This document shows positions 36,543 to 45,598 of a stretch of DNA of 64,000 nt, in pieces. This DNA comes from JANLSE01 sp038214135. Its GTDB lineage: Bacteria > Chloroflexota > Chloroflexia > Chloroflexales > Roseiflexaceae. The stretch covers positions 42,162-106,161 of the forward strand of contig JBBQSD010000004.1 of NCBI GenBank assembly GCA_038214135.1, read 5' to 3'. The notes under the pieces were generated by a model. It saw only the letters and a list, made by a program, of their open reading frames with translations. It did not search any database and had not been told where the DNA came from. Numbering within the stretch: position 1 is the first letter of the stretch; the number at the start of each line of letters is the position of its first letter. The position numbers and the translations under genes are program-made.

Positions 36543-37127
36543 TCATCGCGCCACGCTATCACCCGAGCCGTTATAGCGGTTCATCGCAGCGCTGAAGCCA
36601 TCACGAATAATCAGATCAATGGCATCGGCAACCCGCTCACAGATAGCAGGAAGCTGTTCTTGTTCATCGCGAGTAAAGCGCCCAAGCACATAGTTGGCCA
36701 GATCCCAGCCTGGCGGAGCCTGACCGATACCAACCCGAATGCGGCGGAAGTTCTGGCCGCCAAGCTGCCCAACAATCGAGCGCATGCCATTATGCGTCCC
36801 AGCACTGCCACGCTCACGCAGCCGTAGCGTACCAAATGGCAGATCAACATCGTCATAGATCACCACCAGATCAGTCTCGCTGGTGATCTTATACCACTGC
36901 TTCAGCCCAACAACGGCCTGACCGCTCACGTTCATGAATGTGAACGGCTTGGCAAGCGCCACCCGCTGGCCAGCCACTTGCCCCTCTGCAATCCGTGCAT
37001 GGGCACGCTTCTCAGAAAACTCGAACCGATAGCGCTTGGCAACAGCTGCCACACACTGGAACCCAATGTTATGGCGAGTGTGCATATATTCTTCCCCTGG
37101 ATTCCCCAAGCCAACAATTAGCCACAC
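36543..37127 (-). CDS. pth: Peptidyl-tRNA hydrolase
   Basis: The 194-residue enzyme frees tRNA from stalled peptidyl-tRNA. It starts with GTG at 37127 (MWLIVGLGNPGEEYMHTRHN), where GAGGGTG lies upstream; longer frames would add 27 residues that have no family counterpart. Catalytic His is in THTRHN-type context (MHTRHNIGF), Asp in YDDVDLPFG, and Asn in GNPG and MNVSG. Length matches Pth. Confidence 0.95.
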   Translation of the reverse strand: MWLIVGLGNPGEEYMHTRHNIGFQCVAAVAKRYRFEFSEKRAHARIAEGQVAGQRVALAKPFTFMNVSGQAVVGLKQWYKITSETDLVVIYDDVDLPFGTLRLRERGSAGTHNGMRSIVGQLGGQNFRRIRVGIGQAPPGWDLANYVLGRFTRDEQEQLPAICERVADAIDLIIRDGFSAAMNRYNGSGDSVAR

Positions 37128-37236
37128 GATTGCACCCTCAATGTATACACCCACATACCATCTCATGGTACCACTATCACACCACGATCTTCTAATGGAT
37201 TTTGCCAATCAACATCGGTCATCGTTTTTTGGAATG

Positions 37237-37285
37237 TGGCAGCCATGCTGCCGCCGCGCAAGCATGGCTTGCGCACTCCACCACG
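37237..37285. repeat. GCAAGCATGGCTTGC-type palindromes
   Basis: GTGGCAGCCATGCTGCC and GCGCAAGCATGGCTTGCGC are adjacent palindromes as at 28240 and 30307. They lie upstream of pth on its own strand. Confidence 0.55.
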
Positions 37286-37312
37286 ATATTATTTTCCCCG
37301 AACAGACAGATG

Positions 37313-37351
37313 CTGGTATGCTTATCGGCAGTGCCAATAAGCATACCAGCA
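37313..37351. terminator. Long 14-bp hairpin downstream of the sortase-substrate gene
   Basis: GCTGGTATGCTTAT (37313-37326) pairs perfectly with ATAAGCATACCAGC (37338-37351), with a small inner GGC/GCC stem in the loop. It lies 31 bases past the surface-protein stop on that strand and probably ends the sortase operon transcript. No T run follows in either direction, so it may instead be an RNA-stabilising structure or a protein site. Confidence 0.5.
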
Positions 37352-37382
37352 AAGTATTAGAGGCGTAGATTGCCGAGTGCTC

Positions 37383-39341
37383 TTAGATTCGCGATTGCGC
37401 GCGATGCAAGCGAACCGTGCGAATAAGCAGGGTCATTCCAAGCAGTGCCATTCCCGAAATCGGCACACCCGAACTCGTTTCTGGCAATGGCGGTGCTGGC
37501 CGCACTGGCTGGATCTGTGCCGATGCAACAGCCGTACTTGCCGGAACAAGGGTTGGTGCCGCCGCCTGTACATTCGGGGCGAGTGTCGCCGTCGCTGCAA
37601 GAACTGCCTGCATAGTGGCCGTTGGCGGCACTGTTGCAGTTGGCTGCAATGTTGCCGTCGGCTGTGGGGCTTGCCCAACAACCAGCACGGAGGCGATATT
37701 CGAATACAGTAGTGTCTTCAAGCCCTCAAAGGTAAGTTCAGCCTGGGAGACGATCCTGGTATCGACGGCAACCCCGGTTTTGATCTTTGCTGGAATTGAA
37801 AGTTCGACCGTCTGCCCTGGTGCCAAATCGGTGAGCTGTAATGTCACCCGATTGCCATTCTGCTGCGGATCGCCACGATCAGATTTTGGCTTGGCCGTAA
37901 TCTCCAGGTTAGCCGGTAGAGTGATTGCGATCACAACAGTTCGCAACGATTGGGTCGTCTTATTATTACGAACGGCAATCACATAATTGACGCTCTGGCC
38001 AGGAAAGGCGCTGCCCCAATCACTTGCGAGTGTAAAGAAAACATCCTCTGGCGTATTGGAAACTGCCGTCAGGCTTGGCAATGGCGTAGATGTCGAACCA
38101 GGGCGCGCTGTTGCACTCGTACCTGTTCCTGGGCGCACTGTTGCACGCGGGCGAGCAGGTGCCGCTGGCTGTGGCGCAGCTTCGGCAGGGGTTGGTGGCA
38201 GAATCGCTGGCGACTCATCCGTACCACCAGAGCCACCCGAACTACCTGAGCCGCCGGAACCACCTGAGCCACCGGAACTACCTGAGCCGCCGGAACCACC
38301 TGAGCCGCCTGAGCCGCCCGAACCACCGCCAGATTCACTTGTCGCAGTCGGAACAGACGTTGTTGGCGTCCCGGTTGTTGTCGATGGGCTTGCGGTTGGT
38401 GGTGTGATAGACGTTGGGGCGGGCGCAACTGGTTTGCCCTCAACCAGAATAGTAATCGTATCGGATGCAGCAGGGAATTGTCGATCATCCTGTGCCAGAG
38501 CCTGATTTTTCAGGAGCGCACCACTTGTTGCATCAGCCCGTACACGCACCGTAATATTGATTGCCGCCGGGTTATTGCGCCGCGCTGTCACAGTACAGAT
38601 GACCTGGTTTCCACTGCTGCTACATGTACCGCTATTAGAGGTCGCTGATGTAATCTCAAGCTGCTGATCAATAAGGTCACGGACTTCAATGGTGTTCGTA
38701 TCGGCTTTATCGGTGAACACCGAAATCGCAAAACTCACACTTTCGCCCTGTGCGGCACTGGAACGCGAAGCATTCTTCACTAACAAAAGTGGTGCCTCAC
38801 CAAGGGGTGGCGTCGATGTGATCGTCGGAACCGGCGAGGCAGTTGCCGTCCCTGCCAGTGTGGTTGAAGTCGGCACCGCTGTTGCTGGCACCGCTGTTGA
38901 TCCAACCGTTGTCGCAGTTGCTGGTACAGCTGTTGATCCAACCGTTGTCGCAGTTGGTGGTACAGTCGTGCCGGGTGGCACAGTGTTCGTCGGGGCTGCT
39001 GTTGGTAGCTCGGGCGTGAGCGTCGAACGGGCCGCAGCATCAGCATTGGTTGGTTCTGGTTGAACAACTGCCGTCGTTGGTGCCTCGGGTACAGCCGATG
39101 GCTGCTCTGGCACCGCCGTAGCCGGCACAGGTGTCTCAGGCACTTCTGGAATCGGTGATGGCGCTGATTGTTGGCGCGAGGCAGCTGGTATCACCAATGG
39201 GTTGATCCAGCGATACGCCTCAATATACAGTGGAAAGGCAATCAACACCAGGCTGACGATGATCAGCGCAGCTTCTAGTGGCGTCCAGCGTGCCGGACCA
39301 CGCTTGCGCCGGGGTGTAGGTGAATTCGGGCGAACAGACAT
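37383..39341 (-). CDS. Surface protein with DUF11-like domains and LPXTG-like sorting signal
   Basis: The 652-residue protein has an N-terminal membrane helix (about 25-45), a Pro/Thr-rich stretch (50-175), a DUF11-like beta domain (about 180-305), a Ser/Gly linker built of GGSGGSG units (about 340-375), a second DUF11-like domain (about 425-560), and a Pro/Thr-rich tail. Its last 34 residues read LPETSSG (619-625), a hydrophobic segment and the basic end RTVRLHRAQSR, the layout of a sortase signal. The sortase gene lies 42 bases upstream in the same direction. It is probably attached to the cell wall and forms a rigid stalk. The N-terminal helix has basic residues before it and may be a signal peptide. 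Confidence 0.8.
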   Translation of the reverse strand: MSVRPNSPTPRRKRGPARWTPLEAALIIVSLVLIAFPLYIEAYRWINPLVIPAASRQQSAPSPIPEVPETPVPATAVPEQPSAVPEAPTTAVVQPEPTNADAAARSTLTPELPTAAPTNTVPPGTTVPPTATTVGSTAVPATATTVGSTAVPATAVPTSTTLAGTATASPVPTITSTPPLGEAPLLLVKNASRSSAAQGESVSFAISVFTDKADTNTIEVRDLIDQQLEITSATSNSGTCSSSGNQVICTVTARRNNPAAINITVRVRADATSGALLKNQALAQDDRQFPAASDTITILVEGKPVAPAPTSITPPTASPSTTTGTPTTSVPTATSESGGGSGGSGGSGGSGGSGSSGGSGGSGGSGSSGGSGGTDESPAILPPTPAEAAPQPAAPARPRATVRPGTGTSATARPGSTSTPLPSLTAVSNTPEDVFFTLASDWGSAFPGQSVNYVIAVRNNKTTQSLRTVVIAITLPANLEITAKPKSDRGDPQQNGNRVTLQLTDLAPGQTVELSIPAKIKTGVAVDTRIVSQAELTFEGLKTLLYSNIASVLVVGQAPQPTATLQPTATVPPTATMQAVLAATATLAPNVQAAAPTLVPASTAVASAQIQPVRPAPPLPETSSGVPISGMALLGMTLLIRTVRLHRAQSRI

Positions 39342-39383
39342 AAGCTCTCCCTTGTGCCGGTTCGTACAGCAGCACGCTGTACA

Positions 39384-40280
39384 TTATGTGCCGGGAATCG
39401 GTTTCGATTCGACAAGATCAGCCCTGACAATCAGGCGCTGCGTATCCCAATTCGTACATGTAATCAAAACCAGTGTTGGCTTCGGAGTCGCTGCCAAAAC
39501 ATCGGTCTGCGTCGGCCAAACACTGAATGTCTCGCGGACTCGATAGCGATAGCGCCATCCACCTGCATCAACCAGAATGTCATCATCACGTTGGAGCAAT
39601 CCAAGATCGCGAAACACGCCCCCGCGTAACCCTGCGTGCCCTGCCAATGCCATAGTGCCTGGTTCACCTGGTAACGATGTGCCATGCATATAGCCGGCGG
39701 CATAGTCGGCCACTTCCCAGACACCATCTCGAACAAAGACTTCACGAACCGGCGTTTCAAGCCCAATCGCTGCGATTTCAAGCTTCGTTGGCTGAGAAAC
39801 TGCCTCAACAACTGGCTCACCTGTGATCGGGCGCGGTGCGATGAATTCGTCGGTATTGTTCGCCATCGCCGGAGTCGTGAATGGTAGCGGAATTGTTTCA
39901 ACTAGGCCATCTGCCCGATCATGGGCATCAGTTACCAATACCGATACAGGCACTGGTCCTGCTGCCTGAACAACCGCTGCTCTTGGCACTTCCGATTGCG
40001 TATGCAACCAATCTCGCACTGGCCCATCGTAGGCCCACAGACCAAATACAAGCAATGCTGCGAATGCCAACAATCGCTCGGAATGTTGCAGCAGCCCATC
40101 AAACCAATTTCGAAACATATACCCGCTCAATGCATGCCGACGTTGCTCTTCTTTCGAGCGCAGTGCAACAGGCACGCGCCAAGCATGTTGAGGCTCTGGC
40201 GGGGTTTCAATTAACTGTTTTAAGAGATCCAGAGTCTCTGGATCAGGTGACGTATGGTTGGTCCGCGGCTGGGATGGCAT
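39384..40280 (-). CDS. Sortase (class D/E-like)
   Basis: This 298-residue protein has one membrane helix (about 68-85) and a long linker before the sortase fold. The catalytic residues are present: H215 (ALAGHAGLRGG), C275 (LVLITCTNWD) and R282 (TQRLIV). It should cut LPXTG-like signals and join the protein to the wall or to another protein. The start is the ATG at 40280 with AGAGGGATCTC before it. It forms an operon with the LPETSSG protein just after it, so that protein is the likely substrate. Confidence 0.88.
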   Translation of the reverse strand: MPSQPRTNHTSPDPETLDLLKQLIETPPEPQHAWRVPVALRSKEEQRRHALSGYMFRNWFDGLLQHSERLLAFAALLVFGLWAYDGPVRDWLHTQSEVPRAAVVQAAGPVPVSVLVTDAHDRADGLVETIPLPFTTPAMANNTDEFIAPRPITGEPVVEAVSQPTKLEIAAIGLETPVREVFVRDGVWEVADYAAGYMHGTSLPGEPGTMALAGHAGLRGGVFRDLGLLQRDDDILVDAGGWRYRYRVRETFSVWPTQTDVLAATPKPTLVLITCTNWDTQRLIVRADLVESKPIPGT

Positions 40281-40693
40281 GAGATCCCTCTTGACATTCC
40301 GACAGGCCGTATGGGGAAATGCACACAAGTATAGACACGGTTGAACGATCCGACCTACGTCTTACGCGGATTATACAACAACCATGCGCCCGATGCAATA
40401 GGCGCTGCCCTACAAACAGGATCATGCTCATCTAGAGTAAGAGGAGTGTAAAGTGATCCGTTAAGCTTACTCTGCGATTATCTACGATCAGTGGTCGTAG
40501 CTATTGATTAATGATTAACTATTTCATCATCAACGACAGCCTGCCAATAGTTCTGGTTTGGTGCGTTGTAACATCACCACCCAATGTGAAAACTCTGATT
40601 CTCAGCTCCCCTCCCAAACTGCTATCCTTAGTTCAACAAACACGATATGCTGGTCGCACTGATCAGCAAGCACGCCTCACTGAGGAGGCCCTT
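40281..40693. other. Divergent promoter spacer
   Basis: The 413-base gap holds the minus-strand promoter at 40370-40398 for the sortase operon. The right half is AT-rich (40505-40530) and must carry the UspA promoter. The UspA start is marked by GAGGAGG at 40683. I see no other gene; a longer frame that starts at 40511 lacks a ribosome site and family match. Confidence 0.5.
40370..40398 (-). promoter_or_regulatory. Sigma70-type promoter of the sortase operon
   Basis: On the minus strand TTGCAT (40398-40393) and TATAAT (40375-40370) are 17 bases apart, a near-consensus pair. Transcription would start near 40363, giving a leader of about 80 bases before the sortase ATG. Confidence 0.7.
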
Positions 40694-41647
40694 ATGAAGA
40701 CAATACTTGTTCCACTTGACGGCTCGGTTCTGGCTGAACAGGCGCTACCGTATGCTCGTATGTTGACTCAGGTGCTCAATGCCAACATTCAATTATTACG
40801 GGTCGTTCCAGATATTGAGCGTGAAAGCCTACTCGTGGATAGCCTTGCGACGATGTATGTTGGTGAGATTGCCGCAGGGTATCAGGAGCGGGATCAACAA
40901 ATCCTTCATGGGTTGCGTGAGCACGCCGAAAGTTATCTGGAAGCTCAGGAGGAACAGCTTCGGATGGCGGGGATCGATGTCAGTACAACGGTACGGATCG
41001 GGCCACCCGCCGAAATTATCGTCGAGGTAGCCACCCATGTTAATGCAACGATGATTGTGATGGCTACTCATGGCTATAGTGGCATCCAACGCTGGGCAAT
41101 CGGGAGTACTGCCGATAAGGTTGTTCACGCGACCCATACCCCCGTTTTGTTAGTCCGTAGCCCTGCTGTGCCGATGCATGAAGAGCCAAAGCTAGAGCGA
41201 ATTATGGTGCCGCTGGATGGATCAACGCTTTCTCGTCAGGCACTGCCAATTGCAACCGAATTAGCCCAGCTTTCGCACGCACAGATCATACTGATGCATG
41301 CGATTGATCCCTTGGCCGAAGCATACCCAAGCGCACATGCGCTCAGCCAATCACTTGCCCACCCAGATCGCCTACTGCACGAGATGGTTGAATCCGCTGA
41401 TCATCAACTCAGCCAAGTCGCTGGCACGCTGACCAAGGATAGCAATGTGACAGTGACACCAATGGCGCTGATTGGTTATCCAGCCGAAGTGGTTGTGGAC
41501 GAAGCCGAGCGACGGCATGTGAGCCTGATCATTATGGCGACGCATGGCTATAGTGGGCTACGGCGTTGGACACTCGGAAGCACCGCCGACAAGGTGTTAC
41601 ACAGCACCCGAACGCCATTATTGATCATACGAGCAACCCACAACTAA
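40694..41647 (+). CDS. Tandem universal stress protein (UspA x2)
   Basis: The 317-residue protein has two Usp domains (about 1-150 and 158-315). Each starts with (I/M)xVPLDGS and ends in an ATP motif: ATHGYSGIQRWAIGSTADKV and ATHGYSGLRRWTLGSTADKV. Both match the GxxG-9x-G(S/T) ATP-binding form. Such proteins bind ATP or AMP and help survive stress. GAGGAGG lies 5 bases before the ATG at 40694. Confidence 0.93.
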   Translation: MKTILVPLDGSVLAEQALPYARMLTQVLNANIQLLRVVPDIERESLLVDSLATMYVGEIAAGYQERDQQILHGLREHAESYLEAQEEQLRMAGIDVSTTVRIGPPAEIIVEVATHVNATMIVMATHGYSGIQRWAIGSTADKVVHATHTPVLLVRSPAVPMHEEPKLERIMVPLDGSTLSRQALPIATELAQLSHAQIILMHAIDPLAEAYPSAHALSQSLAHPDRLLHEMVESADHQLSQVAGTLTKDSNVTVTPMALIGYPAEVVVDEAERRHVSLIIMATHGYSGLRRWTLGSTADKVLHSTRTPLLIIRATHN

Positions 41648-41706
41648 ACCGGAGGCAAATCAAGGTGAGGGTTCGGGGGCGGCAATGCCGCCCCCCGAGT
41701 TTTCTT

Positions 41707-41737
41707 TTGCCATAAATGGAGATAATAGTGGTATAAT
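41707..41737 (+). promoter_or_regulatory. Promoter of the CoA-transferase operon
   Basis: TTGCCA (41707-41712) and TATAAT (41732-41737) are spaced by 19 bases. The start of RNA would be near 41744, about 33 bases before the ATG at 41777. Confidence 0.55.
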
Positions 41738-41776
41738 CGCTGTCATATTCGCTCAATAATTGGTATCATAACGCCT

Positions 41777-42967
41777 ATGACAGCGCCCATTACTGGATTG
41801 CGTGTACTTGATCTTACGCGCGCCCTTGCTGGCCCATTCTGTTCCATGATGCTTGGCGATATGGGAGCGGATATCATCAAGGTTGAGCAACCCGGCGTCG
41901 GCGATAATTCGCGTGCATGGGGTCCGCCGTTTTTGGGCGGTGAGAGCAGCTATTTCCTCAGTGTCAATCGCAATAAACGCAGTATCGCGATCAATCTGCG
42001 CGATCCGCACGGTGCCGAAATCCTGAGCCGCCTTGTTGCCCAGAGCGATATTCTGCTGGAAAATTTCGTTCCTGGCTCGCTCGATAGGCTGGGGTTTAGC
42101 TATGCCGATTGTCATAAGCTGAAGCCCGACCTGATCTATTGTGCGATCTCTGGCTTTGGCCAGGTCGGGCCAGATCGTGAGCGGGCAGCATATGATCAGA
42201 TCGCCCAGGGCATTGGCGGCGTCATGAGTGTGACTGGCGAGATTGGCGGCCCACCAATGCGGGTTGGCATCGCAATTGCCGATATTATGGCCGGAATGTT
42301 TGCTGGCTATGCTGTGATGAGTGCGCTGTATCATCGCCAGGCAACGGGCGCGGGCCAGTTTATTGACACATCGTTGCTCGATGGGCAGTTAGCGATGATG
42401 ACGTATCAGGCTGGCCGGTATCTGGCAACTGGTGAGGTGCCTGGCAGTAGCGGAAATCATCACCCGACAATCGTCCCCTATGGCGTCTATAAGGCCTCGG
42501 ATGGGTATCTGAATCTGGCAGTTGGAACCGAAGATCTCTGGCGCAGGTTCTGTACCGCCCTCGCAATTGAGCATGTGCGCGATGATCCACGGTTTGCGAC
42601 AAATTCCCAGCGCCAGGCACATCGCGATGCATTAAATATGTTGATTGAACCATTGTTCGCTGCCCGAACTGCTGCCGAGATTGATACGCTCATGAATGAA
42701 TATGGCATTCCGTGCGGCGCGGTGCTGGATCTTCAGGGTGTCTTTCGCAATCCACAGGTTGCGGCAATTGGTGCAGTTCAAACCATGGCGCATCCAACTG
42801 CCGGTGAGATTCAGTTCGTTGGGCCACCATACCGGTTATCGGCCACGCCAGCGGAAGTACGCATACCGCCACCATTGCTTGGCCAACATACCGATGAGAT
42901 TTTACGCAGCCTGGCCTATAGCGATGAGCAAATCGCCGCCCTTCGCCAATCGCGTATCGTGGCCTGA
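41777..42967 (+). CDS. Family III CoA-transferase (CaiB/BaiF)
   Basis: This 396-residue protein starts GLRVLDLTRALAGPFCSMML and has GADIIKVEQPG, NKRSIAINLRDP and AAYDQIAQGIGGVM, where the Asp is the expected catalytic residue of family III. The second domain has VPYGVYKASDGYLNLAVG and GIPCGAVLDL. It moves CoA between organic acids. Chloroflexota of the 3-hydroxypropionate cycle use such enzymes for succinyl-CoA:malate transfer, but the substrate here is unknown. It is followed 2 bases later by the ribbon-helix-helix-like gene and then tlyA. Confidence 0.92.
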   Translation: MTAPITGLRVLDLTRALAGPFCSMMLGDMGADIIKVEQPGVGDNSRAWGPPFLGGESSYFLSVNRNKRSIAINLRDPHGAEILSRLVAQSDILLENFVPGSLDRLGFSYADCHKLKPDLIYCAISGFGQVGPDRERAAYDQIAQGIGGVMSVTGEIGGPPMRVGIAIADIMAGMFAGYAVMSALYHRQATGAGQFIDTSLLDGQLAMMTYQAGRYLATGEVPGSSGNHHPTIVPYGVYKASDGYLNLAVGTEDLWRRFCTALAIEHVRDDPRFATNSQRQAHRDALNMLIEPLFAARTAAEIDTLMNEYGIPCGAVLDLQGVFRNPQVAAIGAVQTMAHPTAGEIQFVGPPYRLSATPAEVRIPPPLLGQHTDEILRSLAYSDEQIAALRQSRIVA

Positions 42968-42969
42968 TT

Positions 42970-43443
42970 ATGGAACACGCATCTGGCATGTTTACGATTG
43001 CAACGCGACTCCTACTGACGCCTGAGCATCGGCAGCGGCTCGAATACGCTGTGCGCAGCCGTCGTATCGATCCAGCCGATTTTGTCTCGGCGATGATTGC
43101 AGGGACTACCCCATTACCAGTTGATCAACAGGCCAACTCGCATCGATCCGTACTGGTGCCTATTCGTATCTACCTCACATCCGAGCAGCGTGATGCATTT
43201 CGCGCATTTGCCATATCGCACGAAACCGATATTGGTGTTCTGATCTCGGAACACGTTGCACGCTATCTGGCGGATATTCCTGATCCACCGTCTCCACCAA
43301 ACCCAAGCGACCGAAGTACGGAATTACGAGCCTATCGCCGCGAACTCGCACGAATCCAATCTCGTCGCATGGCGCTTGGCTCAACAACGCCGATCTGGCT
43401 TGATCAATATATTGCCGATCTCGAAGATTATGTCAATGGCTAG
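42970..43443 (+). CDS. Uncharacterised protein with two RHH-like repeats
   Basis: This 157-residue protein has two related segments: TRLLLTPEHRQRLEYAVRSR near residue 12 and PIRIYLTSEQRDAFRAFAIS near 64, each a strand followed by two helices as in ribbon-helix-helix domains. The C-terminal 50 residues are helical and basic. It may bind DNA as an intramolecular RHH pair, though this is only a guess. It lies between the CoA-transferase and tlyA, 2 and 8 bases apart, so they are one transcript. Confidence 0.6.
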   Translation: MEHASGMFTIATRLLLTPEHRQRLEYAVRSRRIDPADFVSAMIAGTTPLPVDQQANSHRSVLVPIRIYLTSEQRDAFRAFAISHETDIGVLISEHVARYLADIPDPPSPPNPSDRSTELRAYRRELARIQSRRMALGSTTPIWLDQYIADLEDYVNG

Positions 43444-43451
43444 GCACAGGC

Positions 43452-44252
43452 ATGGCAAAGAAAATTCGGCTTGATCAGCTCATGGTTCAGCGTGGTCTGG
43501 CTGAGTCGCGTGCGAAAGCACAGGCGCTAATTATGGCTGGCGAGGTACGAGTTGCTGGAGCGCAGCGTAGCCGGCCTGGCGATATGCTTATGCCAGAAAC
43601 CGAGGTAACGATTGTTGGGGGTTTACCATATGCAAGCCGGGGCGGGTATAAACTCGCCCATGCCCTGGATACATTCAGGCTTGCACCTGCTGGCCTGATT
43701 GCGTTGGATGTTGGAGCATCGACGGGTGGGTTCACCGATGTGCTGCTCCAACGGGGAGCGGCGCGCGTCTATGCTGTGGATGTTGGCTATGGGCTGCTCG
43801 ATTGGAAATTACGCCAGGATCCACGCGTCGTTGTTGTCGAACGAACCAATATTCGCTACCTGGAGGCGCTGCCAACGCATGAGAGCGCTATAGTAATGCT
43901 AGCGGAATGTGCTGTTGTTGATGTTGCCTTCATATCACTTCGGTTGGTGTTACCTGCGGTGCAACGGCTGATCACTCCTGAAGCATGGATCGTTGCTCTA
44001 ATCAAGCCACAATTCGAAGCCGGGGCTGATGCAGTTGATAAGGGCGCAGGCGTGATACGAGATCCAGCCATTCATAAAGCCGTGATCAAGGAAGTGGTTG
44101 CATTTGCTGCTACAATCGGGTTAACTGCCCATGGGATAGTGCGCTCACCAATCACTGGCCCTGCCGGAAATGTCGAATTCTTAGTATGGCTGCATGGTTC
44201 AGGGTCGGCACTCGATCTCGCTGATGCACTCACTCAGGTTCTGACACAGTGA
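43452..44252 (+). CDS. tlyA: TlyA-family rRNA 2'-O-methyltransferase
   Basis: The 266-residue protein begins with an S4 RNA-binding domain (RLDQLMVQRGLAESRAKAQA) and continues with an FtsJ-like SAM domain: ALDVGASTGGFTDVLLQRGA, then VDVAFISLRLVLP and LIKPQFEAG. It should methylate ribose in rRNA, as TlyA does at 16S and 23S sites. The older name hemolysin is not meaningful. It is third in a short operon. Confidence 0.92.
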   Translation: MAKKIRLDQLMVQRGLAESRAKAQALIMAGEVRVAGAQRSRPGDMLMPETEVTIVGGLPYASRGGYKLAHALDTFRLAPAGLIALDVGASTGGFTDVLLQRGAARVYAVDVGYGLLDWKLRQDPRVVVVERTNIRYLEALPTHESAIVMLAECAVVDVAFISLRLVLPAVQRLITPEAWIVALIKPQFEAGADAVDKGAGVIRDPAIHKAVIKEVVAFAATIGLTAHGIVRSPITGPAGNVEFLVWLHGSGSALDLADALTQVLTQ

Positions 44253-44290
44253 AATCTATTGCAAGGATTTCGCACATACTTCATCGAGCA

Positions 44291-44318
44291 TTGACGCAAC
44301 TGGCGATTCGGGTATAAT
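44291..44318 (+). promoter_or_regulatory. Sigma70-type promoter of the caa3 oxidase operon
   Basis: TTGACG (44291-44296) and TATAAT (44313-44318) are 16 bases apart. The start of RNA should be near 44325, leaving a leader of about 150 bases before coxB. The leader contains GTAGGGCGGCGAGAGCCTGC and GTGCCGAGGCGCTAGG but no known riboswitch was recognised. Confidence 0.75.
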
Positions 44319-44472
44319 CTCAGTGTGTGCAAAATTTCACTTATCATGTCATAACCGCCCGTTGTAGCATCGTAAGCATGTCTCGTCATCGCTGGTAGGG
44401 CGGCGAGAGCCTGCATACCGACAATCTTTTCTATGTGCTCGCCTCGTGCCGAGGCGCTAGGTTGGAGGCTCC

Positions 44473-45585
44473 ATGCGAATACCGCGCCGTTCGCTCATCA
44501 AACTTGGCGTGTTGGCGATCGCACCGTTACTCCTTGCTGGGTGTAGTGCTGCGGTCGGGTTGGATGGGCCAGCAACAACGATCAATCCAGCAGGCGATCA
44601 AGCTCGGCGGATTCTCGATCTCATGGTTCCGATCTTCTGGATGGCACTCGTCGTCTTTATCGTCGTCGAGGGCATTCTGGTCTACACAGTCTTCCGTTTT
44701 CGGCGGAAACCAAATGCACCAATTCCATCACAGATCCAGGGCAATACCCAGATCGAAATAGCTTGGACGATCGCGCCAGCGCTGATTGCCGTCGTGATTG
44801 CGGTATTGACATTCCGCACCCAGGCGGACAATGCCGTTCTGCCACCAAACGCAATCCATATTACTGCAGTTGGGCATCAGTGGTGGTTTGAGTTTCAGTA
44901 CCCAGATGGTGGCCCGGAGGGTAAGCCATTGCTTACCGCATCCGATATGTACATTCCGGTTGGCAAACCAGTGATTATCACCCTGAAGGGTCAGGATGTC
45001 ATCCATAACTTCTGGGTGCCAAAACTGGCTGGCAAGACCTATATGATCCCTGGGAAAACCAACTATCTTTCGTTCACTGCCGAACAGGCTGGCATCTACC
45101 ATGCTGTCTGTTCCGAATTCTGTGGCGAGGCCCATGCGCTTATGCGTTTCCGGGTGATCGCCCTGCCACCGGATCAGTACGACCGCTGGTTGACGCAGGC
45201 ACAGGTTGCGCCAGCGAATCCACCTACAGGCGTGGGCGAACTCAATGGCGACCCAACGCGTGGCCAGGCGATCTTCCTTGATGCAAAGCGCCAATGTATA
45301 ACATGCCACGCAATCAGTGGAACTGCTGCGAAGGGCGTCGTGGGCCCGAACCTGACCTACTATGGCAGCCGTACAACCATTGCTGCCGGGCTGCTGGATA
45401 ATACCCCCGAAAATCTGGCCAAATGGCTGCATAATCCAAGCAGCTTGAAACCAGGCAACCTGATGGGCCGAGTCATTACGCCGGATTGGGTTAAGCAAAA
45501 TCTTTCCGAACAGGATATCGCGGACCTTGTCGCCTATTTACGCAGTATGAAGCTCTCGGTCGATATGCCGGTCGCGAGCAAATAG
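44473..45585 (+). CDS. ctaC: caa3-type oxidase subunit II with fused cytochrome c
   Basis: The 370-residue protein starts with a lipoprotein signal (LLLAGC24), two membrane helices (about 50-75 and 97-115), a CuA cupredoxin domain with H178, C213, C217, H221 and M224 (VCSEFCGEAHALM), and a cytochrome c domain with C275ITCH279 and likely axial M331 (NLMGRV). The fused haem c marks it as caa3 type. GGAGGCTCC lies before the ATG. It is first in an operon with subunits I, III, IV and CtaG. Confidence 0.95.
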   Translation: MRIPRRSLIKLGVLAIAPLLLAGCSAAVGLDGPATTINPAGDQARRILDLMVPIFWMALVVFIVVEGILVYTVFRFRRKPNAPIPSQIQGNTQIEIAWTIAPALIAVVIAVLTFRTQADNAVLPPNAIHITAVGHQWWFEFQYPDGGPEGKPLLTASDMYIPVGKPVIITLKGQDVIHNFWVPKLAGKTYMIPGKTNYLSFTAEQAGIYHAVCSEFCGEAHALMRFRVIALPPDQYDRWLTQAQVAPANPPTGVGELNGDPTRGQAIFLDAKRQCITCHAISGTAAKGVVGPNLTYYGSRTTIAAGLLDNTPENLAKWLHNPSSLKPGNLMGRVITPDWVKQNLSEQDIADLVAYLRSMKLSVDMPVASK

Positions 45586-45598
45586 TCAGGAGAAGCTG

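Noticed and set aside
37313..37351. Standard rho-independent terminator
   Set aside because: The stem is strong but no T run follows on either strand, so it is listed with lower confidence and not as a sure terminator.
38069..38505. Long open frames on both strands across the Gly/Ser linker region
   Set aside because: Triplet-repetitive DNA keeps all frames open; only the minus-strand frame has domains on both sides.
40511..40693. 61 extra N-terminal codons of the UspA protein
   Set aside because: The ATG at 40694 has GAGGAGG directly before it and starts the Usp fold; the upstream part has no family match.
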